DNA from: an uncultured Agathobaculum sp.
GTDB taxonomy: Bacteria; Bacillota; Clostridia; Oscillospirales; Butyricicoccaceae
Length of the DNA: 64,000 bases
Assembly: GCF_944380975.1 (NCBI RefSeq)
Contig: NZ_CALWJK010000005.1
Coordinates: 1 to 64,000 of the forward strand
Reading direction: 5' to 3'
In this document: positions 41,282-50,177 of the stretch, piece after piece
Numbering within the stretch: position 1 is the stretch's first letter
Layout: every line of letters begins with the position of its first letter
Notes under the pieces: generated by a model
What the model was told of the DNA's origin: nothing
The model's input: the letters and a program-made list of their open reading frames with translations, nothing else
Databases searched by the model: none
Translations under genes and position numbers: made by a program

Positions 41282-42036
41282 CAGCCAAACCTCCCCGTAA
41301 TGTAATCCTCGGTGCGCTTATCCCGCGGCATGGAGAACAGCTTTTCGGTGTCCCCCACCTCGATCATATCGCCGAGCAGGAAAAACGCAGTCGTATCGGA
41401 TACGCGGGTGGCCTGCTGCATGTTGTGCGTGACCATAACGATAGTATAATCTTTTTTCAGCTCGAGTACAAGGTCTTCGATTTTCGCGGTCGAAATCGGG
41501 TCGAGCGCGGAGGTCGGCTCGTCCATCAGCAGCACTTCCGGATCGGCTGCCAGCGCGCGGGCGATGCAGATACGCTGCTGCTGGCCGCCCGACATGGACA
41601 GCGCGGACTTTTTCAGGCAGTCCTTGGTCTCGTCCCAGATTGCGGCATGACGCAGCGAGGTCTCAACGATTTCGTCCAGCTTGACGCGGCTCTTGATGCC
41701 GTGCGTACGCGGGCCGTAAGCAATGTTGTCGTAAATGGACATCGGGAACGGATTGGGCTTCTGGAACACCATACCCACGCGCTTGCGTAGGATGTTCACA
41801 TCGCAGTCATGGTAAATGTCCTGACCATCCAGACGGATGTCACCCGTGATCTTGCAGCCCTCCACCAGATCGTTCATGCGGTTTAAGGAGCGCAGCAGCG
41901 TCGACTTGCCGCAGCCGGAAGGCCCGATGAACGCCGTGATCTCGTTGGCTTTGATATCCAGATCTATATCATGCAGGGCATGAAAATCCCCGTAAAAGAG
42001 GTTCATGTCCCGAATCTCAATTTTATTCTGTTCCAT
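41281..42036 (-). CDS. pstB: Phosphate ABC transporter ATP-binding protein
   Basis: 251 residues. [11 protein letters not shown]alker [18 protein letters not shown] signature, [13 protein letters not shown]alker [15 protein letters not shown]-loop. Energises phosphate import with PstC and PstA. Twelve bases after pstA, overlapping phoU by one base. Confidence 0.98.
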   Translation of the reverse strand: MEQNKIEIRDMNLFYGDFHALHDIDLDIKANEITAFIGPSGCGKSTLLRSLNRMNDLVEGCKITGDIRLDGQDIYHDCDVNILRKRVGMVFQKPNPFPMSIYDNIAYGPRTHGIKSRVKLDEIVETSLRHAAIWDETKDCLKKSALSMSGGQQQRICIARALAADPEVLLMDEPTSALDPISTAKIEDLVLELKKDYTIVMVTHNMQQATRVSDTTAFFLLGDMIEVGDTEKLFSMPRDKRTEDYITGRFG

Positions 42037-42048
42037 AGCTTCCTCCGA

Positions 42049-42933
42049 TTACTTTTTGGTCAGCTTTTTGGCAACAAGGGCCGAAAGCGCGTTCATCAGC
42101 AGCACAACAACCAGCAGCACGACCGCAGTCGCATAGGCTTCGTTCATGTGCAGGCCCTCGCCGGACAGCACATACATATGAATGGCCAGCGTGCGGCCGG
42201 ACTGGAACAGCCCCGGGATCTGCGCCATCGTACCGGCAGTGAAAATCAGCGCCGCGGTTTCGCCCACGATACGTCCGATCGCCAGAATGATGCCAGACAG
42301 GATACCCGGCATTGCGCTGGGCAGCACGATGCGGAACACCGTGCGCAGACGACCCGCGCCAAGGCCAAACGAACCCTCACGGAAGGTGTCCGGCACCGAA
42401 ATGAGCGCCTCCTCCGCCGTGCGCATAATGAGCGGCAGAATCATAATTGCCAGCGTCATTGCGCCTGCGAGCAGCGAGTAGCCCCAATGCAGCTGCGTGA
42501 CAAAAAACAGCATACCGAACAGGCCGTATACGATCGACGGAATGCCGGACAGCGTCTCGGTGGTGATACGGATGATATTCACCAGCTTATTGCCGCGGGA
42601 CGCATATTCGTTCAGATATACGGCGGTAAACAGACCAAGCGGCACCGCCAGCAGCAGCGCGAGCAGCGTCATTTCTATGGTCGTGATGATGGCCGGCATC
42701 ATGGATACGTTATCCGAATTGTAAGTCCACTCAAACAGCGACAGCTTGAGATGCGGCACGCCGTTAATTAAGATGTATGCGATCAGGAACAGCAGCACGG
42801 CAAAGGTCAGAACCGCCGCGCCGTAAACCAGCCCCTTTTGCAAACGCGCTTTGCCGCGGCCATATACGCGCGGCTGCTTTTCCGATGTCTGCACCGCCGT
42901 TTTTTTTGCCGCAGAAGTCGCTTCGGTTGTCAT
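42049..42933 (-). CDS. pstA: Phosphate ABC transporter permease PstA
   Basis: 294 residues with six membrane helices and the EAA loop region (ALISVPDTFREGSFGLGAGR). A charged ~35-residue N-terminal extension rich in Lys and Thr precedes the first helix. Overlaps pstC by four bases (ATGA). Partner of PstC and PstB. Confidence 0.96.
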   Translation of the reverse strand: MTTEATSAAKKTAVQTSEKQPRVYGRGKARLQKGLVYGAAVLTFAVLLFLIAYILINGVPHLKLSLFEWTYNSDNVSMMPAIITTIEMTLLALLLAVPLGLFTAVYLNEYASRGNKLVNIIRITTETLSGIPSIVYGLFGMLFFVTQLHWGYSLLAGAMTLAIMILPLIMRTAEEALISVPDTFREGSFGLGAGRLRTVFRIVLPSAMPGILSGIILAIGRIVGETAALIFTAGTMAQIPGLFQSGRTLAIHMYVLSGEGLHMNEAYATAVVLLVVVLLMNALSALVAKKLTKK

Positions 42934-43832
42934 GCGTCCTTCCTCCTTTTCAGCACCGAGAAGGTCAGATTAATCAGCAGAATGAACACGAACAAAACCA
43001 CACCCGTGGCGATCAGCGCCTCGCGATGCAGGCCGGTCGCATAGCCCATTTCGATGACGATGTTCGCTGTCATCGTGCGAATGCCCTTGAGCAGGCTGCC
43101 CGTTAGTCGCGGCTGGTTGCCCGCCACCATGATAACCGCCATCGTTTCACCGATGGCACGGCCGATACCCAGCACGATACCGGCCAGAACGCCGGACTTT
43201 GCCGCGGGCAGCATGACCGAGAAGATCGCGCGCTCATGGGTGGCACCCATCGCGACTGCACCTTCATAATAGGCATTCGGCACCGCGCGCAGTGCCGCTT
43301 CGGACACGCCGATGATGGTCGGCAGGATCATGATGCCAAGCAGGATGGACGCGGACAGGATGGTTGAACCGGAAGAAATCTTCGCGCCGAAGAACTGTGC
43401 CACCTCGAGCACCGCCGGCACGATCACCACCATGCCGAAAAAACCGTAAACAATGGACGGAATGCCAGCCAGCAGCTCGGTGCACGGCTTGAGCACACCG
43501 TAAATGCGCTTCGGGCAGTAGAACGCCATAAAGATTGCGGTCAACAATCCGATCGGCACACCGATCACGATTGCCCCGGCCGTGATGTAAATGCTGCCGA
43601 CGATCATCGGCAGGATGCCGTAAACGTCATTGCCCGGCTTCCAAGTCGTGCCGGTCAGAAAATCCAGCACGCCGATCTCACGGATCGCAGGGATGCCGTT
43701 GACAAACAGGAAAACGCAGATCAGAGCCACCGCAAGAATAGACGCAAGCGCGCAGACAAAAAACACGCCGTGCATCACCTTTTCGAGCAGGTTTTTCATT
43801 TCGCTCTTCTGCCTGGTTGCGGATTCGTTCAT
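42930..43832 (-). CDS. pstC: Phosphate ABC transporter permease PstC
   Basis: 300 residues, six membrane helices, NGIPAIREIGVLDFLTG after the first helix and the EAA-like ALRAVPNAYYEGAVAMGATHERAI. ATG behind GGGGTGAAAAC. A short hairpin lies between pstS and pstC (43859-43878), usual for dosage difference between binding protein and permease. Confidence 0.96.
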   Translation of the reverse strand: MNESATRQKSEMKNLLEKVMHGVFFVCALASILAVALICVFLFVNGIPAIREIGVLDFLTGTTWKPGNDVYGILPMIVGSIYITAGAIVIGVPIGLLTAIFMAFYCPKRIYGVLKPCTELLAGIPSIVYGFFGMVVIVPAVLEVAQFFGAKISSGSTILSASILLGIMILPTIIGVSEAALRAVPNAYYEGAVAMGATHERAIFSVMLPAAKSGVLAGIVLGIGRAIGETMAVIMVAGNQPRLTGSLLKGIRTMTANIVIEMGYATGLHREALIATGVVLFVFILLINLTFSVLKRRKDA

Positions 43833-43858
43833 GTTTTCACCCCATAGACAGTGGGAAA

Positions 43859-43878
43859 GGGCGAAACGGATTTCGCCC
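43859..43878 (-). terminator. Attenuating hairpin between pstS and pstC
   Basis: Reverse strand GGGCGAAA-tccg-TTTCGCCC followed by TTTCCC; a weak terminator or mRNA-stabilising hairpin after pstS. Confidence 0.55.
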
Positions 43879-43901
43879 TGTGTTCCCGTGTTCGGTTATT
43901 C

Positions 43902-44792
43902 TTACGCAGCTACGTCGGCCCAGTCGGTGATCTCGCCGGTGTAGATGCCCTTGATCTGATCCATCGTCAGATTCTCAATGCTGCTTGCCGGATTTACGAC
44001 AACCGCGATGCCGTCCAGCGCGATAGCAGTGCCGGTCAGTTCCGCAGCTTCTTCGTCCTTCAGCTCACGGGAAGCCATGCCGATGGCGAACGTGCCGTCC
44101 ATAGCGCCGGTCATGCCGGAGGTGGAGTCAGAGGTCTGCAGCTCGATCTTAGCCTTGGGGTTTACCGCCTGATATGCCTCGATCAGCTTTTCCATCACCG
44201 GGGAAACCGAGGAGGAACCGCCAACCGCGATCTGACCTTCCGAACCGTCCGAAGTGAACGCTTCCGCTTCGTCATTTACCTTGATGTAGCCCTCTTCTTC
44301 GACGATTGCCTGGCCGTCAGCGCTCAGGATGAAGTTGATGAAGTCCTTGGCAACGCCGGTCGGCTCGCCCTTGGTGGCAATGTTGAACGGACGGGACAGG
44401 GTGTAGTCGCCGCTCTTGACGTTCTCAACCGTAGCGTCTACGCCGTCTACCTGAATCGCCTTGACAGTGTCATTGAGGGAGCCGAGCGAAACATAGCCGA
44501 TGGCGCTCTCGTTGCCGGCAACGCTGGTCAGCACCACGTCGGTCTTGTTTGCGATTTCCGCCTCTGCGGTGGTGTTGTCGCCGTTGTCGTCCTCAACACC
44601 GGTCAACTCAACAAACGCGCTGCGCGTGCCGGAGCCGTCCTCACGGGAAATGACCGTGATCGCACCGGAAGCACCGGTAGCAGCCGCGTCATCCGTGCTG
44701 TTTGCGCTCGCATCACTTGCATTGCCGCCGCAGCCTGCCAGCGCACCACAAAGCATCAGGCCTGCCAGCAGCAGGGATACACTCTTTTTCAT
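43902..44792 (-). CDS. pstS: Phosphate-binding lipoprotein PstS
   Basis: 296 residues. Lipoprotein signal peptide with lipobox LAGC (Cys21), a Ser/Ala/Asp-rich linker, then a PBP_like_2 phosphate-binding fold with ISREDGSGTRSAFVEL, GGSSSVSPVMEKLIEAY and IALDGIAVVVNP. The domain order appears permuted relative to textbook PstS: the SREDGSGTR block precedes GSSSVSP, and the latter normally comes first. Captures phosphate for PstCAB. Upstream PHO-box-like repeats imply phosphate-starvation induction. Confidence 0.93.
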   Translation of the reverse strand: MKKSVSLLLAGLMLCGALAGCGGNASDASANSTDDAAATGASGAITVISREDGSGTRSAFVELTGVEDDNGDNTTAEAEIANKTDVVLTSVAGNESAIGYVSLGSLNDTVKAIQVDGVDATVENVKSGDYTLSRPFNIATKGEPTGVAKDFINFILSADGQAIVEEEGYIKVNDEAEAFTSDGSEGQIAVGGSSSVSPVMEKLIEAYQAVNPKAKIELQTSDSTSGMTGAMDGTFAIGMASRELKDEEAAELTGTAIALDGIAVVVNPASSIENLTMDQIKGIYTGEITDWADVAA

Positions 44793-44856
44793 AACTTAAA
44801 TTTCTCCTTTGCATTCAGATCTTGTTTTTCGTTACAAGCATATCTTACGGGGACAA

Positions 44857-44915
44857 TGTAAAATCCAAAAGCCCGTGTTTGTAAAATCCATGTAAAGCAA
44901 AAAGGATTGTGTAAA
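44857..44915 (-). promoter_or_regulatory. PHO-box-like direct repeats upstream of pstS
   Basis: Four reverse-strand TTTACA copies at 44910-44915, 44891-44896, 44880-44885 and 44857-44862. The middle pair is exactly 11 bases apart and the last is 23 further on, close to two turns, as expected for PhoB/PhoP binding in Firmicutes. Confidence 0.65.
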
Positions 44916-44922
44916 GTGCGCA

Positions 44923-44961
44923 AAAAAGGACGGCAAAACGCATGTTTTGCCGTCCTTTTGA
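44923..44961 (-). terminator. Intrinsic terminator after the O-antigen ligase-like gene
   Basis: AAAGGACGGCAAAAC-gcat-GTTTTGCCGTCCTTTT, 15-bp stem; ends the reverse gene at 45017 before the pst promoter. Confidence 0.88.
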
Positions 44962-45016
44962 TGTGTTTTTGGTATCATTTATCCAAAAGTGGTATAGACC
45001 AGTAGTGTGCACCGAA

Positions 45017-46606
45017 CTATCCTTTTCGCTTTTTACGAAAATACCCCAGATACATAATCGCCGCTGCCATACTCCAGAAGTAGGCCATCATATATGGCAC
45101 CTCAAAGATATTCTCGAAATAGCAGTGTACCAGCACGCCGCACATACCCGCGAACATGGACACCGCCAGCACGCGGGTGCGGTCGGTCTGGTTGAAATTC
45201 GTTCTGCCGATCGAGCGCAGACACCAAAGTGCCATGCCGATAAGCAGGACGATGAAGAAAATCAGGCCGATATAGCCCATTTCCACGAGCGTTTTCAGAT
45301 AGTAGTTATCCATGTAGAAATACTCGAAGGTATCCGTCTCTTCGATGATCTTATTCTGCATGGCAACCGCGCCGCCGAAGCGGCCGAGGCCAAAGCCGAG
45401 CCACGGGTTGGACTCATGCAGCAGATTCAAACCGGTCTCCCACCGCACCATACGGCCCGCACGCTGGCTGGCCTCCATATAGTCTGCCGTGAACAGATAC
45501 GTGATGCGGTTTGCAATCGACGGGATGGCAATGAGCGCGCCCGCACCTGCCACCGCCATCAGCGCAATCAGGCGACGGTCTAGGAAGATGGCAAACACGA
45601 TCACCGCGACTGCCAGACCGCCCCACGCACCCTTAGAGAACGTGAAGATGCAGCACAAGCACATCATGCCGGTTACGCCGATAGCCAGCACCTTGACCCA
45701 CATCTTTTTGCAGTAATATGCCAGACCCGCCGCCATAGGCGCGAACAACACCAGCAGGCTACCCATAATATTCGGGCTGCCGGTGAGCGAATAAACGCGC
45801 GTGCGCACGCTTTCCTCGGTCTGGGACACCCAGCCCGCTGGAATGGGCGCGGCGACAATATACTGATAAATGCCGTGCAGCGCGATCGGCACCGCCATCG
45901 CAAGCAGCGCACCGTAAAAAATCGCAAAATCACGGTCATCCTCAATCAGCCGCGTGACAAGGAAGAACCAGAACAGGTACTGCACCACCGCGCGATATCC
46001 GTCGAGCGCAATGGACGGATAGGGCGACACCGCGCACATCAGGAAAAAGCCCACGCCGATGAACAACAGCAGATAGGTGTCCACAGGCGTTGCACGCAGT
46101 CCAAGCGGCGCGCGGCGCATCGCGGTATGCCACAGGACATAGGCAAACACCGCAAGCATCAGGCATTCGTCCCATATCGAGCCGATGAATGCAATGGGAA
46201 TACAGTTGCGGATAAAGTAATCCAGCGGCAGATACATTGCCAAACATACCAGCAGCAGACCGCGCACGCCGAAGAAGCGGCACACCCGGCCGATCACACC
46301 GCCGCCTAGGAAGGTTGAAATCGGCTTCCAAATAGCAAGGCAAAGCCGATAAATCATGCTTTGCGCCGCCGCATCGCCCACACGCTCGACAAAACGCCGC
46401 AGCGCAGCGATCACACGTGCATAGCGGCTGTTGTCCGCCGTGCAGATGGGCGTGACGCAAAAACCGTCCCATATCCGGCGGAAGCGGGAATCCGGATAGG
46501 CATTTGCAACCTTCCGGAAAAAGCCCGCGATGGCGCCCTCATGATACCATTCACGCAGGCGCAGCACTGCCCGCACCAGCAGGCTGTTTTGAAAAATCGC
46601 TTTCAT
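45017..46606 (-). CDS. O-antigen ligase / polymerase-like membrane protein (Wzy_C family)
   Basis: 529 residues with about 11-12 helices. A cytosolic amphipathic N-terminus (1-110) precedes the first helix, and the central GAWGGLAVAV, then the extracytoplasmic loop RMVRWETGLNLLHESNPWLGFGLGRFG, match the Wzy_C (O-antigen ligase) signature. In Gram-positive anaerobes such proteins are thought to polymerise or ligate surface glycans. Follows a DUF4330 protein gene by five bases, apparently one operon. Confidence 0.82.
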   Translation of the reverse strand: MKAIFQNSLLVRAVLRLREWYHEGAIAGFFRKVANAYPDSRFRRIWDGFCVTPICTADNSRYARVIAALRRFVERVGDAAAQSMIYRLCLAIWKPISTFLGGGVIGRVCRFFGVRGLLLVCLAMYLPLDYFIRNCIPIAFIGSIWDECLMLAVFAYVLWHTAMRRAPLGLRATPVDTYLLLFIGVGFFLMCAVSPYPSIALDGYRAVVQYLFWFFLVTRLIEDDRDFAIFYGALLAMAVPIALHGIYQYIVAAPIPAGWVSQTEESVRTRVYSLTGSPNIMGSLLVLFAPMAAGLAYYCKKMWVKVLAIGVTGMMCLCCIFTFSKGAWGGLAVAVIVFAIFLDRRLIALMAVAGAGALIAIPSIANRITYLFTADYMEASQRAGRMVRWETGLNLLHESNPWLGFGLGRFGGAVAMQNKIIEETDTFEYFYMDNYYLKTLVEMGYIGLIFFIVLLIGMALWCLRSIGRTNFNQTDRTRVLAVSMFAGMCGVLVHCYFENIFEVPYMMAYFWSMAAAIMYLGYFRKKRKG

Positions 46607-46611
46607 AGGCC

Positions 46612-47115
46612 TTACTCGCCGATCTGTACCGAATCAATATTGCCGGTCGTCTCAAAGTCGTTGGTCTTGATGATGAACGTGCGGCCTGCGCGCACCTCCT
46701 GCGTGCCGATCGAGGGCGCTGCCGTATCCTCGGCCACAGTGGTTTCGATTGTGAACACCAGATCCTTCTTGCTCGGGTCCAGCGCATCCACAATCTTTCC
46801 GTCCGCCGTGGTCACCTGCTGCACATAGTCTTCGATCTGCATGTCCGTAATGACCGCGTCTGTAAACGAGCTGCCGCTGACGATCTTTTTACCGACCTGA
46901 TCGTTTCGCTGCACCTCCTTCACCAGAAACGGGGTCGCGCCGCGTACACGCACGACTACCGTCATCGGCACCTGCTTGGATGTCGCCTCCACAATCTGCG
47001 GCGCGAACAGCTTATAGCCCACGCCCGCAGCAACCGCGATCACCGCCAGAAGCACGAGCAGATCGACGATGTTCACCACGCCGAACAGCTTGCCCTTTTC
47101 ATTGATAATCTTCAT
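46612..47115 (-). CDS. DUF4330-domain membrane-anchored protein
   Basis: 167 residues: GKLFGVVNIVDLLVLLAVIAV membrane helix at about 9-30, then a beta-rich extracytoplasmic domain. The pattern is that of DUF4330. Start MKIINEKG at 47115 after GGAGGAAAAAC; a longer in-frame ATG upstream has no ribosome binding site. The stop is five bases from the start of the O-antigen-ligase-like gene, suggesting partnership in surface polymer export. Function unproven. Confidence 0.8.
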   Translation of the reverse strand: MKIINEKGKLFGVVNIVDLLVLLAVIAVAAGVGYKLFAPQIVEATSKQVPMTVVVRVRGATPFLVKEVQRNDQVGKKIVSGSSFTDAVITDMQIEDYVQQVTTADGKIVDALDPSKKDLVFTIETTVAEDTAAPSIGTQEVRAGRTFIIKTNDFETTGNIDSVQIGE

Positions 47116-47214
47116 GTTTTTCCTCCGTTGGTAGGTTTGCGGCCGATTTTCCGATAGAAAACAGAATTGCCGCTTTGCGGCTATTATACCACAGAGGGAC
47201 AGGCGCGGCAAGGA

Positions 47215-47427
47215 TTATCCCATGATCTCCCGCCACCAATCGGCTAATTTGCACCGAAATGTAACCGAATCGCTGTTTTCCGACAGTGCCGCCGTTTCCT
47301 CGCAAGTGACGGAAAACGCCGTGCACCACCATGCGGCCTTTGGCTGCTGCGGTGCAAATGCACCTGTCAACAGCACACTGCATGCGGTTGCCGCCGCAAT
47401 CACCGCCCGTTTGGTCTGTTCTGTCAT
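47215..47427 (-). CDS. Small putative secreted peptide
   Basis: 70 residues: short basic start, a hydrophobic Ala/Val-rich stretch at about 8-25 that could be a signal peptide, then a Trp/Cys-containing tail (PKAAWWCTAFSVTCEE and CKLADWWREIMG). No family recognised. The start MTEQTKRA is chosen from the AAGG ten bases upstream. It lies between ispE and the DUF4330 gene on the same strand. Weak evidence overall: length and codon pattern are reasonable but no homology is seen. Confidence 0.45.
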   Translation of the reverse strand: MTEQTKRAVIAAATACSVLLTGAFAPQQPKAAWWCTAFSVTCEETAALSENSDSVTFRCKLADWWREIMG

Positions 47428-47482
47428 AAAAATACCGCCTTCCGTCATCTGGTGTCCCCAGTATGCCCGGAAGGCGGGTTTG

Positions 47483-48382
47483 TTATACGGTTTCGGTTAA
47501 AAAAGTATCCGCAAATCGGCGGGACAGCATTTTTGCCGCGGTCTTGGCGCGGCCCTCATCCGAAAACAAGCCGAACACCGTCGGCCCCGAGCCGCTCATC
47601 AGCGTTCCGTCCGCGCCGTTTTCCGTGAGAAATGCCTTGATTTCTCCGATCTGGCGACGCTTGGTCGCCGTCACCAGTTCCATAACGTTGCTCAAGCGCT
47701 TACAAACACCCGCGAAGTCCTGCTGTTCCAGGGCGCGGATCATGCCGGCTGTATCCGGTCGTTCCTTCAGTTCCACCGCGTCGATCTCGGTATAAACCTC
47801 CTTGGTAGAAACCCCGAACGGCGGCTTGCACAGCACAACCCAGCAATGCGGCATGGGCGGCAAGGCGGTCAACTCCTCTCCGATGCCCTCCGCCAGCATC
47901 GTGCCTCCGCGCAGGCAGTACGGCACATCCGCGCCGATTTTCAGGCCCATCTCGCACAGCTCGTCGTCGGTCAGGCCGGTTTCATGCAGCGTGTTGAGCG
48001 CACGCAGCACCGCCGCAGCGTCGGTCGAGCCGCCGGCCAGCCCTGCGGCCACCGGAATGCGCTTTTCGATGTGGATTTCGCACGTTTCCAGCAGCGTACC
48101 CGTCTTCTGATAGAACAGGTCCGCCGCGCGGTAAGCCAGATTATGCTCGTCCACCGGCAGATAGGGCAGATTGCAGCTGAGTATAATGCCGCGCGGCTTT
48201 TTTTCACCATGGGTGACTACCACCTGAATCTCATCATGCAGTTCGACAGACTGCATCACCATTTTGACCGTATGGTAGCCGTCGTCCCTGCGTCCGGTCA
48301 CATCCAGCGTCAAATTGATCTTTGCGCGCCCCTGCACCGTGGTTTCAGCGTGCGTGATTTCGTTTTTATTATGAAATAACAT
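47483..48382 (-). CDS. ispE: 4-diphosphocytidyl-2-C-methyl-D-erythritol kinase
   Basis: 299 residues, GHMP kinase. AKINLTLDVTGRRDDGYHTV at the N-terminus, the ATP loop PVAAGLAGGSTDAAAVLRAL at about 103, and GSGPTVFGLF near the C-terminus. Phosphorylates CDP-ME in the MEP isoprenoid pathway. It begins 13 bases after the PHP phosphatase gene stop, so likely co-transcribed. Confidence 0.96.
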   Translation of the reverse strand: MLFHNKNEITHAETTVQGRAKINLTLDVTGRRDDGYHTVKMVMQSVELHDEIQVVVTHGEKKPRGIILSCNLPYLPVDEHNLAYRAADLFYQKTGTLLETCEIHIEKRIPVAAGLAGGSTDAAAVLRALNTLHETGLTDDELCEMGLKIGADVPYCLRGGTMLAEGIGEELTALPPMPHCWVVLCKPPFGVSTKEVYTEIDAVELKERPDTAGMIRALEQQDFAGVCKRLSNVMELVTATKRRQIGEIKAFLTENGADGTLMSGSGPTVFGLFSDEGRAKTAAKMLSRRFADTFLTETV

Positions 48383-48395
48383 GATTTCTCCCTGC

Positions 48396-49196
48396 TTACT
48401 TTGTTAATGGCACCTGTTCCGGCTTGCGTCCGCGGAACACGGTGACGGTTGTGAACCCTGCGTCCAGCGCGTTCGCTGTGCAGTCTGCCACCCCGCGCCC
48501 GACCGTGTCCAGCGTATGCGAATCCGAGCCGATTGAGATGCGTTCGCCGCCCATACGGCGGTATTCGTACAGGATATTCTGCGGCGGACCGACCTTTTTC
48601 TGCCAGCTGGCCAGTCCCGCAGCATTCAGCTCGAGCGCATAACCGTGGTCGATACAGGCGCCCAGCACCTGCTGCACGCGGTCCATGTACTGGTCAAACG
48701 ACGGCACATAATCGCCGTGCTTCATTACGCGCAGCGGATAGTCAATGTGCGCCAGCACGTCAAACCCGCCGTGCGCCTCCATCTCCAGCATCTGATCGAA
48801 ATACTCCTGCAAAAACGCATCGCAGTCCAGATGCTCGTAGTCGTGGAAATATATATCCAGATCGTTCGGCATGGCGTGCAGTGAGCCGATCACCATGTCC
48901 AGCTGATGCCCGCGCACGAAGGCATCCGCCGCAGGATCGGCATGGATCTGCCCGATCTCGATCCCGACCAGCACCTCGATTCCCTCTGCCGCTTCCTTGG
49001 CAGCCCGTATATCACGCAGGCATGCTTCTGCGTCCCGGTTTTCCAGCGGGCCGCGGGTGCGATAAAAATCCAGATGGTCGGTGATGCCGATGATATCCAG
49101 CCCCGCCGCGCGGCAAGCGCGCACCTTATCCGCCACGGTTTGCGGGAATGCGGCATCCGCCGAATATCCCGTGTGCATATGCAAATCCACTCGCAT
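48396..49196 (-). CDS. PHP-domain phosphatase (histidinol-phosphatase-like)
   Basis: 266 residues. VDLHMHTGYSADA metal site, GITDHLDFY, GIEIGQIH, GSLHAM, DVLAHIDYP and GSDSHTLDTVGRG are all metal-binding motifs of PHP phosphoesterases of the HisK type. No his genes are nearby, so histidinol phosphate is only one possible substrate. Start ATG 49196 after AAAGGCGG; the open frame upstream runs into the protease gene end. Confidence 0.88.
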   Translation of the reverse strand: MRVDLHMHTGYSADAAFPQTVADKVRACRAAGLDIIGITDHLDFYRTRGPLENRDAEACLRDIRAAKEAAEGIEVLVGIEIGQIHADPAADAFVRGHQLDMVIGSLHAMPNDLDIYFHDYEHLDCDAFLQEYFDQMLEMEAHGGFDVLAHIDYPLRVMKHGDYVPSFDQYMDRVQQVLGACIDHGYALELNAAGLASWQKKVGPPQNILYEYRRMGGERISIGSDSHTLDTVGRGVADCTANALDAGFTTVTVFRGRKPEQVPLTK

Positions 49197-49213
49197 TGCC
49201 TGTTTCCGCCTTT

Positions 49214-50107
49214 CTAAAATACATACATGGTTGCCGTCTGCACAAAACAGAGGATGATCGCCAGCGTCATGCCGACGCTGCCAAACACCACCCGCATGGA
49301 CGGCGCGCACGGGCCGTGCTCCCACACCTGACGCTTTCTGCCACGCACCAGCAGCACCGCGCCCACAATGGTCAGCACCGGCCAGCTCAGCCCGTACAGC
49401 ACGGGCAGCACGCCGTCCTCCGGTAGCAGGAACACAACAAACGACCCGTAAAAATTAAACAGCATGTGCAGCACGACCGATGTTTTGAGCTTTCCGGTGT
49501 AAAAATACGCATAGGCGAGCAGCAGTCCCAGCAGAAACGCATAGAAAAACTGCGAGAGGTTGGCATGATACAGGCCGAAGAGCAGCGCGGATACGAACGC
49601 CGCCGGCTTCTGGCCATATCGCGCCAGCCGTCCTGCCAGCAAGCCGCGGAACAGCAGCTCCTCACACAGCGGTCCGAGCACACAAGCCCCCACCAGCACG
49701 ACCGACAGCGGCATTTCGTTAAAGGTCTCGGTCACCATATCGACCGTCTCCAGATGCGCTATCTGATAGACTAAGTCATTCAGCCATGAGCCGGTAATCG
49801 ATCCCACCCACATCAGTCCGATACCAATGACAAACCAGCGTCCCAACAAGCGCGCGGTCAGCGGCCGCTGCGCTGGCTTTGTTACCGGTATCCGGCGGCA
49901 CAGCCAATAGGACAGCGGCAGCGCAGGCAGGTAATACCCCACCAGCGCCAGCAGCATATAGGTGCTCATGCCGCCCGCCAATCGTCCGGCGAGCATCAAA
50001 ACCGTCAGCCCCATCTGCCACACAAGCGCGCATAACATTGTCAGCGTCAAAGCCCATCCCAGCCGCGTACAGTATTTTTTCTCCTGACGGAGATCGGTTT
50101 GCTGCAT
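49214..50107 (-). CDS. CPBP-family intramembrane metalloprotease
   Basis: 297 residues, eight or so helices. Abi/CPBP motifs: CEELLFRGLL (EExxxR) at about 162, FGLYHANLSQF (FxxxH) at about 192, and HMLFNFYGS (HxxxN) near 225. CAAX protease or bacteriocin self-immunity-like; substrate unknown. ATG after GGGAGGACAAT. Between ackA (with terminator) and the PHP gene. Confidence 0.88.
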   Translation of the reverse strand: MQQTDLRQEKKYCTRLGWALTLTMLCALVWQMGLTVLMLAGRLAGGMSTYMLLALVGYYLPALPLSYWLCRRIPVTKPAQRPLTARLLGRWFVIGIGLMWVGSITGSWLNDLVYQIAHLETVDMVTETFNEMPLSVVLVGACVLGPLCEELLFRGLLAGRLARYGQKPAAFVSALLFGLYHANLSQFFYAFLLGLLLAYAYFYTGKLKTSVVLHMLFNFYGSFVVFLLPEDGVLPVLYGLSWPVLTIVGAVLLVRGRKRQVWEHGPCAPSMRVVFGSVGMTLAIILCFVQTATMYVF

Positions 50108-50127
50108 ATTGTCCTCCCTGACGGCAG

Positions 50128-50164
50128 AAAAACAGGGCAAAGCCTTGTTGCCCCGCCCCGTTTT
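50128..50164 (-). terminator. Intrinsic terminator after ackA
   Basis: Reverse strand AAAACGGGGC ... GCCCTGTTTTT stem with T run. Confidence 0.75.
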
Positions 50165-50177
50165 TCCGATCTCTTTG

